A stretch of 64,000 nt of DNA from an uncultured Erythrobacter sp. (GCA_947499505.1 CANMOQ010000002.1:434001-498000); one strand, 5' to 3'. Positions 44,792 through 53,959 are shown, numbered from the stretch's first letter. Notes: generated by a model from the letters alone, not told the origin. A program made the numbers and translations.

Positions 44792-45801
44792 GCCGCAATG
44801 TGAAGCAAAACTCGAACCCATCTGGCGAGAAAATCGAATTCTCTGTACCGCATCGCGGACCTGGTGACCGGAAGAAGAAGCTCGGTAAGGGTCTGGGCGC
44901 GCTATTGGGCGAAACTCAGCGTGAGGAGCCGCTCGTCCGAGGTGATGCATCGCAAGGCTCTGATAAAAAATCGGAAAATGGGAATGCGAAGCCCGTTTCT
45001 GGACTAGCCGCTCTGCCAATTGCGTCGATTAGCCCCTTGCCAGGGCAACCACGCAAGCACTTTGATGATGCGGCGCTCGCAGAGCTGGCTGCCTCGATTG
45101 CCGCGCGCGGCGTTATTCAGCCAATCATCGTTCGGCCACGCGGCGAGGGCCGCTATCAATTGGTTGCGGGCGAACGCCGCTGGCGGGCTGCGCAAAAGGC
45201 GCGTCTGCATGAAATTCCAGCGCTTGTTCGTGAGCTCAACGACCGCGAAGTGATGGCGCTCGCGCTGATCGAGAATATTCAGCGTGAAGACCTCAATCCC
45301 GTAGAGGAAGCGCGCGCCTATCAGCGTCTTGCGGACAGTGAGGGCATGACCCAGGCGGAAATCGCGCGCATGGTCGACAAATCGCGCAGCCATGTGGCAA
45401 ACTTTCAGCGCCTCTTGGGCCTACCCAGTGCTGTGCTTGATCTCGTGGAAAGCGGCAGGCTGTCGATGGGCCATGCGCGTGCCCTTATTGGACAAGAAAA
45501 TGCGGCGAGCCTCGCTCAGCAGGCGGTGAACGACAATCTCTCTGTGCGGGAGATTGAGCGCATGGTGCGCAAGGTCGCTGGCAAAGTGGCGACCAAGGCT
45601 CCGAAAGCGCAAGTGGGTGGGCGCGATCCGGCGAATGATGCCGATATCGAAGCGGTGCAGCGCCACCTAGAAGAATTTCTGGGTCTGACTGTTCGGATTA
45701 AGGCGGATGCAGATCCGCGATCTGGCGCGGTTACGATCCGCTATCGGACGCTCGATCAATTGGATTTGGTGTGCCAGAGGCTGACAGGCGGCGATATTTA
45801 G
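44788..45801 (+). CDS. parB: Chromosome partitioning CTPase/centromere-binding protein ParB
   Basis: 337 residues. An N-terminal basic segment with KKLGKGLGALLGE (ParA-stimulating), then the ParB/Srx domain with the CTP motif AGERRWRAAQKA, a helix-turn-helix (TQAEIARMVDKSRSHVANFQRLL) and a C-terminal dimerisation domain. It loads at parS, of which three copies lie within 3.5 kb upstream. GAAAGGAAAG precedes the ATG. Last gene of the rightward origin block. Confidence 0.96.
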   Translation: MSRNVKQNSNPSGEKIEFSVPHRGPGDRKKKLGKGLGALLGETQREEPLVRGDASQGSDKKSENGNAKPVSGLAALPIASISPLPGQPRKHFDDAALAELAASIAARGVIQPIIVRPRGEGRYQLVAGERRWRAAQKARLHEIPALVRELNDREVMALALIENIQREDLNPVEEARAYQRLADSEGMTQAEIARMVDKSRSHVANFQRLLGLPSAVLDLVESGRLSMGHARALIGQENAASLAQQAVNDNLSVREIERMVRKVAGKVATKAPKAQVGGRDPANDADIEAVQRHLEEFLGLTVRIKADADPRSGAVTIRYRTLDQLDLVCQRLTGGDI

Positions 45802-45947
45802 GGCCGCTCCGCTCTCGGGCCTTTCTTGCGAAGCGTCTCTAAATCAATGGTTTGATCTGTTTTTGCAACGCAATTAGTGTGCGCTCAAAAGTCGCGCCGC
45901 GCAACTGCGTACCCTCTTCCGCTGAACGATGCCTTGTTTGTAGACAA

Positions 45948-45990
45948 CGTAAACAAAAGCGCGCGAGACCGGCTAAAAGTCCCGCGCGCT
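45948..45990 (-). terminator. Rho-independent terminator of the glycine-zipper gene
   Basis: On the minus strand AGCGCGCGGGAC, a 9-nt loop starting TTTT, GTCTCGCGCGCT and then TTTGTTTAC. Twelve-base-pair stem with one mismatch. It is 43 bp beyond the gene's stop; on the plus strand no T run follows, so it serves the minus-strand gene. Confidence 0.7.
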
Positions 45991-46032
45991 GATATGTCGG
46001 TATGCTGCGGGGGCTGAGCCCGCTGAGTGACC

Positions 46033-46992
46033 TTAGTTCTTGATCATCTTGACCGGGCGTGGCGCTGGCACAACCCTTGTGGGTTGCTTGATCATTTGTG
46101 GCTCTGGAATTGTGCGCTCACGCACTGGCTCTGGCACAAATTCCTCACGGACATTCTCACGGACGATCACGCGTTGGCGCTGAGTGGTCTGAACCGGAAC
46201 CAGGACCGTTTGCTGTACTGGCTGTGCCTGATAGCAATTGCAGCCCCCATAGCCATAGGCGGCGGGTGCCGGTGCATATTGCGGATAAGCATAAGCTGGC
46301 GCAGCAATCGTCCGGCTAGCAAAACGCTGGGGCGGTGCGGAGACTAGGCCGTTGTTCTGCTGAAGATAATCGGTAAGTGCCGCCTCGCAATCATAGCCAT
46401 CATCGTCGTCGCCATCGCCGATTAACGTGCCAATCGCCAGGCCGGCCAAGCCGCCAGTGCCCGCACCGATCAAGGTGCCGGCCAAACGCTCGCCGCTCGA
46501 AACCCGGTTGCCGATTATGCCTCCGGTGATCGCGCCAAGCAGACTGCCAATGATGCCGCCTTTTTCCTTTCCATCGCGGCCGTCGGTGCGGCGGCGGCAT
46601 TCTGCCAGCCATTGTTCGCGTTCAAACACCACTGGCTGAGCCGCTGGGTAATATTGAACCGGAGCGGGTTGGCCGAAACCACCATCCGCTGGCGGGATCG
46701 AGCGGGTTGCCGTGCGAGGTGTGATGTAGCGCGTGCGAATGACGGTTTCGACCCCATCTTCGCCCATGATGATCTCTTCAGTTTCACCTAGGGTCCGGCC
46801 GCCGGCCTGCGCAGGAGCGATCGAGGTTTCGGGCATTGGAGCTGGTGCGGTTTGAAGATCCGCTGGGAGCGATTGGATCTCTCCCTCGGTCATCACAACC
46901 TCCGCCTGTGCGAAAGCCGGTGCGGCGCTGGCCAAAGCCAGTCCAGCGACCGGAGCGCTGAGGCTGCGAAGCGCAAAATGGAGTGTCGACAT
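46033..46992 (-). CDS. Exported protein with glycine-zipper domain
   Basis: 319 residues. Signal peptide (SAPVAGLALASAAPAFA). A glycine-zipper block at about 155-200 (GIIGSLLGAITGGIIGNRV, GTLIGAGTGGLAGLAIG) resembles the 17-kDa surface antigen family and suggests insertion in or anchoring to the outer membrane. It is followed by the acidic DGDDDDGYDCEA. Flanks are Pro-, Gln- and Tyr-rich, and the C-terminus is basic with R-V-rich repeats (RQRVIVRENVREEFVPEPVRERTI). Start at ATG 46992 after GGGGA. Role unknown, probably envelope structure. Confidence 0.78.
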   Translation of the reverse strand: MSTLHFALRSLSAPVAGLALASAAPAFAQAEVVMTEGEIQSLPADLQTAPAPMPETSIAPAQAGGRTLGETEEIIMGEDGVETVIRTRYITPRTATRSIPPADGGFGQPAPVQYYPAAQPVVFEREQWLAECRRRTDGRDGKEKGGIIGSLLGAITGGIIGNRVSSGERLAGTLIGAGTGGLAGLAIGTLIGDGDDDDGYDCEAALTDYLQQNNGLVSAPPQRFASRTIAAPAYAYPQYAPAPAAYGYGGCNCYQAQPVQQTVLVPVQTTQRQRVIVRENVREEFVPEPVRERTIPEPQMIKQPTRVVPAPRPVKMIKN

Positions 46993-47183
46993 CAAAAGTT
47001 TCCCCTGTGCTTATAGAGCGATCATGGGGCGCGATATTGTGCGATTCGCACGCCGAGCCCATGGCAGATTGTTAGCTACTATCGACTAACTCACCAAACC
47101 AGCCAAACAGGGGAACTGTCTCTTTTCGGGGCGATTGAGTGCGGTGCCTGAGCGACCAGGCGAATATTTTAGCTGAGAGGCAG

Positions 47184-47678
47184 CTAAATGCGCTCGCTCA
47201 ATAAGGCGGCGAGAGCCTCTAACCCGCGAGCATCCTCTCCCGTGAAGCGGGCGGCTTCCGGACTGTCGCAATCGATCACTGCGATCACTTCGCCATCGCG
47301 CGTCACGGGCACGACAACTTCGGACTGGCTAGCGGCATCACAGGCAATGTGCCCAGGGAAGGCGTGAATATCCTCGACCAGCTGGGTTTCGCCAGTTGCC
47401 GCCGCGGCGCCGCACACACCTTGACCAAAAGGAATGCGAATGCAGGCCGGGCGGCCAACAAACGGCCCCAACACCAGCTCTTTTTCCGCCCCGTTTTGCA
47501 CCACGCGGTAAAATCCTGCCCAATTAAGGCGGGGCACAAATTCCCAGATCAGCGCAGCCACATTCGCCATATTGGCAATGCCATCGCTCTCTCCGGCGGT
47601 AAGGGCGTCGGCGGCATCGCCCAATTGCCGATAGAGTTCGGCGGGTGTGAGGGTTTCGTCGGGTTTGAAATCATACAT
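47184..47678 (-). CDS. msrC: Free methionine-(R)-sulfoxide reductase (GAF domain)
   Basis: 164 residues, single GAF domain. NWAGFYRV and GRPACIRIPFGQGVCGAAAATGETQLVEDI are typical, and all three redox cysteines are present: Cys79, Cys89 and Cys113 (HIACDAAS). The enzyme reduces free Met-R-SO using thioredoxin and protects against oxidation. Start at 47678 follows AGGTGCC and the family N-terminus. A small stem at 47168-47188 overlaps the stop codon. Confidence 0.88.
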   Translation of the reverse strand: MYDFKPDETLTPAELYRQLGDAADALTAGESDGIANMANVAALIWEFVPRLNWAGFYRVVQNGAEKELVLGPFVGRPACIRIPFGQGVCGAAAATGETQLVEDIHAFPGHIACDAASQSEVVVPVTRDGEVIAVIDCDSPEAARFTGEDARGLEALAALLSERI

Positions 47679-47744
47679 GGCACCTGGCTGTCTAATCGCT
47701 TCCCCCATTGCCGCAAGGCCAAGCCTCTTATATCGCGGGCACCT

Positions 47745-49226
47745 ATGGCTATTATTCGCAAAATTCTCATCGCTTTGGTCGTCCTGGTTGTAATCTTGGG
47801 CATCGCTGGTTTCTTTTTGACTCGCGGCGACACCGCTGAGCTATCGGTTGACGAGGTTGCTGGCACGGATCCCACCTTGGAAGAGCCCGATCCGGAGAGT
47901 TTCCCGACGGTGCAGATCGCGAAGCCGGTCGGCTGGGAAGAGGGCGCCTTGCCAGTGGCGGCTGACGGGCTGACCGTGACGCGGTTCGCCGAAGGCCTGG
48001 ACCACCCACGTGTCCTCTACGGCCTGCCGAATGGCGATGTGCTGGTCACTCTGACCCGCTCGCCCAAGGCGGAGGATGACGGCGAGGGCGGCATCATGGC
48101 CAGCATTCGCGGCTGGGTGGCCGAATATCTGTTCTCAGAAGCCGGTGCGGCAGGCGATTCGCCGAACCAAATCGTTCTGCTGGGCGATGAGGACGGCGAC
48201 GGTGTCGCTGAAAAGCAGGTCGTGATCCTGTCGGAAGGGCTCGATTCCCCGTCCGGTATGAGCTGGAACGATGGCACGCTGTATGTTGCCAATCACAATG
48301 CCGTGCTGGCGTTCCCCTATGAGCTGGGCGCGGATGCTGTCACGGGCGAGCCGACCAAACTGATGGATCTGGCGCCGCGCGGTGGTCACTGGATGCGCAA
48401 TATGGAGCTGCACCCAGATGGCAACCGCCTCTATGTCGCGGTCGGTTCGGTCAGCAATATCGGCGAAAGCGGGATGGAGGTCGAAGAAGGCCGGGCGATG
48501 ATCTGGGAGTATGATCTGACGGCTGGCCGTCAACGCCAGTTTGCCGTCGGTCTGCGCAATCCCAATGGTCTCGACTTCAGCCCATGGTCGGGCGAGCTGT
48601 GGACTACGGTGAATGAGCGCGACATGCTCGGTTCTGACCTGGTTCCGGACTATCTGACGAACGTGCCAGTGGGCGCGCAATATGGCTGGCCGTGGCTGTA
48701 TTATCGCACGAACATCGATCGCCGGGTTGAGGCGCCGATGCCGGCCTATCTGATGGAATATGCGCGCTATCCCGAATATGCGCTTGGCCCGCATGTCGCC
48801 GCGCTGGGTTTGGTCTTCACCAAGGAAGGCCACCGCATGGGAGATGGCTTTGCCAGCGGCGCATTCATCGCGCGGCACGGTTCGTGGAACCGCAAGCCGC
48901 CGTCCGGCTATGACGTGGTCTATGTCGCCTTTGACGAGCGCGGCAATCCAACCGGCAAGCCGGTGCCTGTGCTAACCGGCTTCTTGAACGAGGATGGCAC
49001 GACAAACGGCCGCCCAACTTGGGTTGAATGGGGCGGTGATGGCTCTTTGCTGGTGTCAGACGACACCGCCGGGATCATCTGGCGTGCGATTGCGCCGGAT
49101 GCAGAAGCGGGCGCAGGCATTGCGCGTTTGGAAGGTCGCCGCTTGGAGCCTCAACGCGAGCTCAGCGGTAGCCCCACGGCGAGCTTTGGCGAAGACGATT
49201 ATGCGCGGGTTCAGCCTGCCGAGTAA
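47745..49226 (+). CDS. PQQ-type beta-propeller sugar dehydrogenase (sorbosone dehydrogenase-like), membrane-anchored
   Basis: 493 residues. An N-terminal membrane anchor (ILIALVVLVVILGIAGFFL) is followed by a propeller domain like the soluble glucose/L-sorbosone dehydrogenase family: GLDHPRVLYGLPNGDVLVT, FAVGLRNPNGLDFSP, TVNERDMLGSDLVPDY, FIARHGSWNRKPPSGYDVVYV. The GSWNR and RNPNG motifs fit PQQ binding. Substrate unknown; the enzyme probably acts in the periplasm. It is divergent from msrC, and the two start codons are 66 bp apart. Confidence 0.88.
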   Translation: MAIIRKILIALVVLVVILGIAGFFLTRGDTAELSVDEVAGTDPTLEEPDPESFPTVQIAKPVGWEEGALPVAADGLTVTRFAEGLDHPRVLYGLPNGDVLVTLTRSPKAEDDGEGGIMASIRGWVAEYLFSEAGAAGDSPNQIVLLGDEDGDGVAEKQVVILSEGLDSPSGMSWNDGTLYVANHNAVLAFPYELGADAVTGEPTKLMDLAPRGGHWMRNMELHPDGNRLYVAVGSVSNIGESGMEVEEGRAMIWEYDLTAGRQRQFAVGLRNPNGLDFSPWSGELWTTVNERDMLGSDLVPDYLTNVPVGAQYGWPWLYYRTNIDRRVEAPMPAYLMEYARYPEYALGPHVAALGLVFTKEGHRMGDGFASGAFIARHGSWNRKPPSGYDVVYVAFDERGNPTGKPVPVLTGFLNEDGTTNGRPTWVEWGGDGSLLVSDDTAGIIWRAIAPDAEAGAGIARLEGRRLEPQRELSGSPTASFGEDDYARVQPAE

Positions 49227-49299
49227 CGCCTAGGCATAGACCGGGCGTTTGCGTAAAAGTCGCACGGCGCAACTTTGCCGCGTGGACTTGCCGCTCGAC

Positions 49300-51042
49300 T
49301 TAGCCCGCGAGTTTGTCTGCGCTCAATGCGTAGAGCAGGTCTGAGCCACTAATCGCGCTGGCCTTCAGCCCGGCAGCTTCCGATACGATATGATCAAGGA
49401 AGAAGCGCGTCGTCACCGGCTTGGTTTCTGCGAGAGCAGGTGCAGCCCCTTCGGCCACAGCGCGCGTCTGGCGCAGCATTTGCCACCCGGCGACCGCCAC
49501 TGCAGCCATCGTGCAGAACGCCGTGCTACCAGCCAAGCGATCATCCAGGCTTGCCTCGTCGCGCATCCAGCGGGCGATGTTCGCGCAATCGCTGGCAAGC
49601 CCAGCCAGGCCCGCTTCGTTGCTTGCATCTTTGGCGATCTCTTCAAACAGGCCAATGACTGCTTCGCCGCTCGAAATGCCGAGCTTACGCGTCACTAGGT
49701 CTGCTGCCTGAATGCCATTGGTGCCTTCATAGATCGGGGCGATCTTGGAATCGCGCCAGTGTTGCGCAGCGCCTGTCTCTTCAACAAAGCCCATGCCGCC
49801 ATGCACTTGGATGCCGATGCCTGACACCTCGACGCCGATATCTGTGCCCCAGGCTTTGACCAGCGGGACGAGCACTTCGGCCCTGTTGCCTGATTTTTCA
49901 TCACCCAAGGTTCCGCGATCAACCTGCCCTGCACAATAATAGAGCAGGGCGCGAACACCCTCGGTCAGAGCCTTCATGCGTAGGATCATGCGCCGCACAT
50001 CGGGATGCTCGATAATCGCAACTGGGGTTTTGTCAGGCGAGCCAGCGCGAGCCGATTGCACCCGGTCCATCGCATAATAGATCGCCTGCTGGGTTGCCCG
50101 CTCGGCGATTTGCGCGCCTTGATTGCCGACATTGATACGCGCATTGTTCATCATCGTGAACATAGCCATCAGACCGCGGTTTTCCGCACCGACCAGCTCG
50201 CCAATGCACTCGCCGTTGTCCCCGTAGCTCATAACGCAAGTGGGCGAGGCGTTGATGCCGAGCTTATGCTCCAGGTTGACACAGCGCACATCATTGCGAT
50301 TGCCCAGAGATCCGTCGTCATTGACGTGGTATTTGGGGACAAGGAAAAGCGAGATACCGCGTGAACCCTCTGGCGCATCGGGCAGCCGTGCGAGCACCAG
50401 GTGAATGATGTTCTCAGCCAGATCGTGCTCACCCCAGGTGATATAGATCTTTTGGCCAGCGATCTTGTACTTCCCGGCGTGTTCACCCTCAGTTATCGGC
50501 TCTGCGGTGGAGCGCAGCGCGCCCACATCGCTTCCCGCGCCGGGCTCGGTGAGGTTCATGGTGCCAGACCATTTGCCGCTGACCAGATCGGGCATGTACT
50601 TAGCCTGCTGATCCTTGCTGCCATGGTGGCCAATCGCTTCAATCGCGCCGACCGACAGCATGGGGAGAAGGGTGAAGGCCATATTCGCCGATCCGAGGTT
50701 CTCCAGCACATTGCAAGAGAGAGTGAAGGGCAGGCCTTGGCCGCCGAATTCTTCCGGAGAGGCGATCGCGTTCCAGCCCTGCTCGACATAGGCGCTGTAG
50801 GCGGAATCAAATCCTTCTGGCAGACGCACCGCGCCGTTTTCGAGCTTCGCGCCTTCGAGGTCGCCTACGCGGTTGAGCGGCGCGAATTCTCCGGCTGCAA
50901 ATTGGCCCACGCCGTCAACAATCGCCTCGACCAAATCAGCCTCTGCATTGGCAAAGCGCTCGCTTTGCGCCAGCTCTTCGATCCCGGCATTCACTCGGAT
51001 GGCGAGCAATTGGTCTTGGGTAGGGGGCGTGTAAGGGGTCAC
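49300..51042 (-). CDS. Acyl-CoA dehydrogenase (FadE/DmdC-like, with extra C-terminal domain)
   Basis: 580 residues with a GTG start (AAGGA upstream) that gives the family-like N-terminus TPYTPPTQDQLLAIRV. FAD and substrate motifs: GTMNLTEPGAGSDVGALRSTA, KIYITWGEHDL, a long insert, and the catalytic base region QVHGGMGFVEETGAAQHWRDSKIAPIYEGTNGIQA. The size and order fit the ~590-residue group that includes 3-methylmercaptopropionyl-CoA dehydrogenase. True substrate uncertain. The Sua5 gene begins 90 bp upstream on the other strand. Confidence 0.9.
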   Translation of the reverse strand: MTPYTPPTQDQLLAIRVNAGIEELAQSERFANAEADLVEAIVDGVGQFAAGEFAPLNRVGDLEGAKLENGAVRLPEGFDSAYSAYVEQGWNAIASPEEFGGQGLPFTLSCNVLENLGSANMAFTLLPMLSVGAIEAIGHHGSKDQQAKYMPDLVSGKWSGTMNLTEPGAGSDVGALRSTAEPITEGEHAGKYKIAGQKIYITWGEHDLAENIIHLVLARLPDAPEGSRGISLFLVPKYHVNDDGSLGNRNDVRCVNLEHKLGINASPTCVMSYGDNGECIGELVGAENRGLMAMFTMMNNARINVGNQGAQIAERATQQAIYYAMDRVQSARAGSPDKTPVAIIEHPDVRRMILRMKALTEGVRALLYYCAGQVDRGTLGDEKSGNRAEVLVPLVKAWGTDIGVEVSGIGIQVHGGMGFVEETGAAQHWRDSKIAPIYEGTNGIQAADLVTRKLGISSGEAVIGLFEEIAKDASNEAGLAGLASDCANIARWMRDEASLDDRLAGSTAFCTMAAVAVAGWQMLRQTRAVAEGAAPALAETKPVTTRFFLDHIVSEAAGLKASAISGSDLLYALSADKLAG

Positions 51043-51132
51043 GGGCGTTGGTCGTCCTTCTTGAGCAATTCTGTTGCAGCGGGGGAAGTCTGCCACTTGG
51101 CAGCGCTCGCACATGAATATAGCGCAGATCGC

Positions 51133-52065
51133 ATGAGCGACAAGAACCTTACGGAAGTGCTGGATGCGGACGCCCATGGGATCGCTCGCGCGGCGGCGAT
51201 TCTTGATTCGGGTGGGTTGGTCGCAGTACCGACAGAAACGGTTTACGGGCTAGCCGCGAGAGCTGACAGTCCAGAGGCAGTGGCTAAAATTTATGCAGCC
51301 AAGGGCCGGCCGGATTTCAATCCGCTGATCGTGCATGTGCGCGATGTGGAGCAAGCGCGCGGCCTGTCTAATTTTTCAGCAGCAGCTCAATCGCTGGCCG
51401 ATCAGCACTGGCCGGGCCCGCTGACTTTGATTTTGCCATGCAGACCGGAGGCAAAGCTCGCTGGCGCAGTGACGGCAGGTCTACCAACGGTTGCGCTGCG
51501 AGCGCCCGCTCATCCTGTGATGCAGGCCCTTCTGGAGGCGGTGGACTTCCCGCTGGCCGCGCCCTCGGCCAATCGCAGCGGGTTTATCAGCCCGACGACC
51601 GCCCGCCATGTGCTTGCCTCGCTCGATGGCCGACTTGATTTGGTGCTCGATGGCGGACCGACCCAGGCCGGGGTAGAGTCGACGATTGTGGTCGTTCGCG
51701 CTGATGGCAGGCTGGAAGAACTGCGGCCCGGCCCTGTGGTGTTGGCAGGTGCGCATCGAGCCGAGGCGGGCGGTGTTGAGGCCCCTGGTCAGCTCGCCAG
51801 CCATTATGCGCCGGGCAAACCAGTACGCCTAAACGCTGCTCACGCCGAGACGGGCGAGTTTCTGATCGGGTTTGGCGCTGTATCGGGCGATTGCACTTTG
51901 TCAGCAGCGGGCGATCTAACTGAGGCCGCCTCCCGCCTTTATGATTGCCTGCATGTCGGCGCCGCGTCCGCAAAAGCTCGCATTGCCATTGCGCCTGTCC
52001 CAGAGGACGGCATTGGTATCGCCATCAATGATAGATTGCGCAGGGCGGCGACCCCGCCCGACTAA
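51133..52065 (+). CDS. L-threonylcarbamoyladenylate synthase (Sua5 type)
   Basis: 310 residues: a YrdC domain (IARAAAILDSGGLVAVPTETVYGLAARADS, KGRPDFNPLIVHV, PSANRSGFISPT) plus a C-terminal Sua5 domain (APGQLASHYAPGKPVRL). It makes threonylcarbamoyl-AMP from threonine, bicarbonate and ATP for the universal t6A37 tRNA modification. The longer open frame upstream is antisense to the dehydrogenase gene and is not coding; ATG at 51133 fits the family. It converges with the lipoprotein gene, overlapping by 4 bp. Confidence 0.93.
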   Translation: MSDKNLTEVLDADAHGIARAAAILDSGGLVAVPTETVYGLAARADSPEAVAKIYAAKGRPDFNPLIVHVRDVEQARGLSNFSAAAQSLADQHWPGPLTLILPCRPEAKLAGAVTAGLPTVALRAPAHPVMQALLEAVDFPLAAPSANRSGFISPTTARHVLASLDGRLDLVLDGGPTQAGVESTIVVVRADGRLEELRPGPVVLAGAHRAEAGGVEAPGQLASHYAPGKPVRLNAAHAETGEFLIGFGAVSGDCTLSAAGDLTEAASRLYDCLHVGAASAKARIAIAPVPEDGIGIAINDRLRRAATPPD

Positions 52066-52406
52066 TCGTCTTTCGGCTCTACCGGGACGGTTGGCAGGAT
52101 CTCCTGCATTTCAGCATAGGTCGCCTGAGCCTCATCGCAGGCCGCATCATCGCCTTCACGGCATTCCTCGATCTGCTTATCGTATTTGCGCTCAAGCTTG
52201 CCCAGCTTTTCTTCGCGGCGACGGATCTCGCGGCCCCGGTTTTCGTCAGCCTCGGACTGGCTGGTGGTGGCCACATCCACCGCTTTTCCGGCGACCTTTA
52301 CCGGCGCCGTCACTACGTCGAGCGCCGTGCGGGCAAGGCAGCCGCTCAAAGCGATGCTTGAAACAAGGGCGAGGGCCAAGGTTGAGGCAGGGGAAGGTGC
52401 GCGCAT
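52062..52406 (-). CDS. Small lipoprotein, DUF6726-like
   Basis: 114 residues. Lipobox SSIALSGC with Cys near residue 22, followed by LARTALDVVTAPVKVAGKAVD and a coiled-coil-like charged stretch RREEKLGKLERKYDKQIEEC, then a Cys-containing acidic tail. The AAGGACT ribosome site fixes the start at 52406. The pattern recurs in Sphingomonadales small lipoproteins; the DUF number is a guess and the function unknown. Confidence 0.65.
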   Translation of the reverse strand: MRAPSPASTLALALVSSIALSGCLARTALDVVTAPVKVAGKAVDVATTSQSEADENRGREIRRREEKLGKLERKYDKQIEECREGDDAACDEAQATYAEMQEILPTVPVEPKDD

Positions 52407-52458
52407 ACAGTCCTTCTTGCGCGCATCCTGCCGCTTGGCAAGTGAGGGAAGCGCCGGA

Positions 52459-53259
52459 TTAGCTCTCGTCAGTCTCGTCTTGCGGTGTTTCTGTTTCTGT
52501 TGCTGGCTCATCTGCAGCCGGTTCTGCGCCTGATCGCGGCGCGCAATTGAGGTCGCCTGAGCCAACCGAATTGAGCTCACACTTGGCGCTACCAAACACG
52601 TTGATATCGCCTGATCCAGCAATCGTTGCCTCAACTGTGCCATCAGAGGAGAAGGCCACATCGCCTGAACCACCGATCGTCACTTCAGCGCGCTCGGCCG
52701 TTAGCTCATCGAGATTTACGTTGCCGTTGCCACCAATCACCACTTCCAACCGGCTCGCAGAACCTGCGCCATTGACCGTGCCGGAGCCGCCAATGTTCAC
52801 GTCCAGCCTGCTGGCATCGAATTCGGCGACAGTCACACTGCCGCTACCGCCGATATTGATCGATGCGCTATCCGCCATAACCGGGGTTTCGACATCTCCG
52901 CTGCCGCCGATATTGATATCGCGCGGGGCGGGCATGGTGATGCGAACGGTTGTCGAACCGCCGCCGTCCCAGCCGTCTTCACGGTAAATGGAGAGGTCGC
53001 TGCCATCGAGATCAAAGCGCAGCGTTTCGACCGCTTCCTCATCGCCCTCAACCGTGATGTCGAGCGTCTCGCCCTCGGTGATGATGACTTTGTCTGGCCC
53101 GGCAATGGAAAGCGAATCAGGCGCTGCACCGGTCATTTCGAGTTCGGCCAATGGCACACCGTCCCCGCCGACATTGATGTCCATTTCACAGCCGGACAGT
53201 CCGACCCCCAGCATGAGGGCAGCGACGGGCGCGATGCGTTTCGAAATGGGTGTCAGCAT
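52459..53259 (-). CDS. DUF2807 (GIN domain) lipoprotein
   Basis: 266 residues. Lipobox MLGVGLSGC. The body is built from short repeats of the form INIGGSGDV / VNIGGSGTV / VVIGGNGNV / VTIGGSGDV about every 20-25 residues, the right-handed beta-helix of GIN/DUF2807 proteins. An acidic Thr/Glu-rich tail ends it. Such proteins are anchored to the outer membrane; an adhesive or structural role is guessed. GGAGG precedes the ATG, and an operator-like palindrome overlaps its promoter. Confidence 0.85.
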   Translation of the reverse strand: MLTPISKRIAPVAALMLGVGLSGCEMDINVGGDGVPLAELEMTGAAPDSLSIAGPDKVIITEGETLDITVEGDEEAVETLRFDLDGSDLSIYREDGWDGGGSTTVRITMPAPRDINIGGSGDVETPVMADSASINIGGSGSVTVAEFDASRLDVNIGGSGTVNGAGSASRLEVVIGGNGNVNLDELTAERAEVTIGGSGDVAFSSDGTVEATIAGSGDINVFGSAKCELNSVGSGDLNCAPRSGAEPAADEPATETETPQDETDES

Positions 53260-53292
53260 GGGGGATCCTCCAAGAATATTTGAATAGCGTAT

Positions 53293-53325
53293 TAGTGATA
53301 TAATACACTACATGCGAAGGTTCAA
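53293..53325 (-). promoter_or_regulatory. Promoter and palindrome upstream of the DUF2807 gene
   Basis: Minus strand: TTGAAC (53320-53325), 17-bp spacer, TATATC (53297-53302). The imperfect palindrome TAGTGATATAATACACTA (53293-53310, plus strand) covers the -10 and has TAGTG/CACTA arms, as GntR (YtrA-type) or PadR operators do. No such regulator lies nearby. Confidence 0.5.
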
Positions 53326-53352
53326 GCTTTGGTTGGCTTCGGGTGCGCAAAT

Positions 53353-53385
53353 GAAAAGGGCCGCCTTTGTCAGGCAGCCCCTTTT
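53353..53385 (-). terminator. Rho-independent terminator of carD
   Basis: On the minus strand AAAAGGG, bulged G, CTGCCT, loop GACA, AGGCGG, CCCTTTT. Thirteen paired positions with a T run inside the right arm. It is 26 bp beyond the carD stop, and the A/T arms let it work in both directions. Confidence 0.75.
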
Positions 53386-53410
53386 GAACGTTGCAATAGG
53401 ATGGGAGGGC

Positions 53411-53947
53411 TTAGCCTTCCTCGTCCGGATTGTCGTAATATTGCGGCGCATGTTCGCGCAGAACGTCGAGAATCTTCTCAAGCGCCGTTGGCTCGTCGGT
53501 CTCTTCCATTGCGGCCAGCTCCCGTGCGAGGCGGCTGGAGGCCGCTTCAAAGATCTGCCGCTCAGAATAGCTCTGCTCTGGCTGGTCTTCTGGGCGGAAC
53601 AGATCGCGAGTGACCTCAGCGATCAACACGATTTCGCCGGAATTGATCTTCGCTTCGTATTCTTGCGCGCGGCGCGACCACATGGTGCGCTTGACCTTTG
53701 GCTTGCCCTTGAGCGTTTCCATCGCTTCTTTCAGAGTCTTGTCGCTCGACAGCTTGCGCATGCCGATCGCTTCGACCTTATTGGTGGGCACCCGCAGGGT
53801 CATCCGCTCTTTTTCGAAGCGCAGCACATACAGTTCGAGCTGCATGCCGGCGATCTCTTCATTTTGAAGTTCGATCACGCGGCCAACGCCATGTTTGGGA
53901 TAAACGACATAGTCGCCAACGGTAAAAGCAGGCACATTGCTTGCCAT
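53411..53947 (-). CDS. carD: CarD family transcriptional regulator
   Basis: 178 residues. N-terminal RNA-polymerase-interacting Tudor-like domain (FTVGDYVVYPKHGVGRVIELQNEE, LRFEKERMTLRVPTNKVEAIG) and a helical DNA-binding part (WSRRAQEYEAKINSGEIVLIAEVTRDLF). CarD binds the RNA polymerase beta subunit and stabilises open complexes at many promoters. AAAGGAAC fixes the start. An inverted repeat (CAATTGG/CCAATTG) lies 13-32 bp before the ATG. Confidence 0.92.
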   Translation of the reverse strand: MASNVPAFTVGDYVVYPKHGVGRVIELQNEEIAGMQLELYVLRFEKERMTLRVPTNKVEAIGMRKLSSDKTLKEAMETLKGKPKVKRTMWSRRAQEYEAKINSGEIVLIAEVTRDLFRPEDQPEQSYSERQIFEAASSRLARELAAMEETDEPTALEKILDVLREHAPQYYDNPDEEG

Positions 53948-53959
53948 GCGAGTTCCTTT

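Noticed and set aside
47168..47188. TTTAGCTG/CAGCTAAA hairpin at the msrC stop as a terminator
   Set aside because: It contains the stop codon itself and has no clear T run, so termination there is unlikely.
50401..51132. Long open frame continuing upstream of the Sua5 gene
   Set aside because: It is antisense to the acyl-CoA dehydrogenase gene, whose protein is complete and well conserved, and the Sua5 family start is at 51133.
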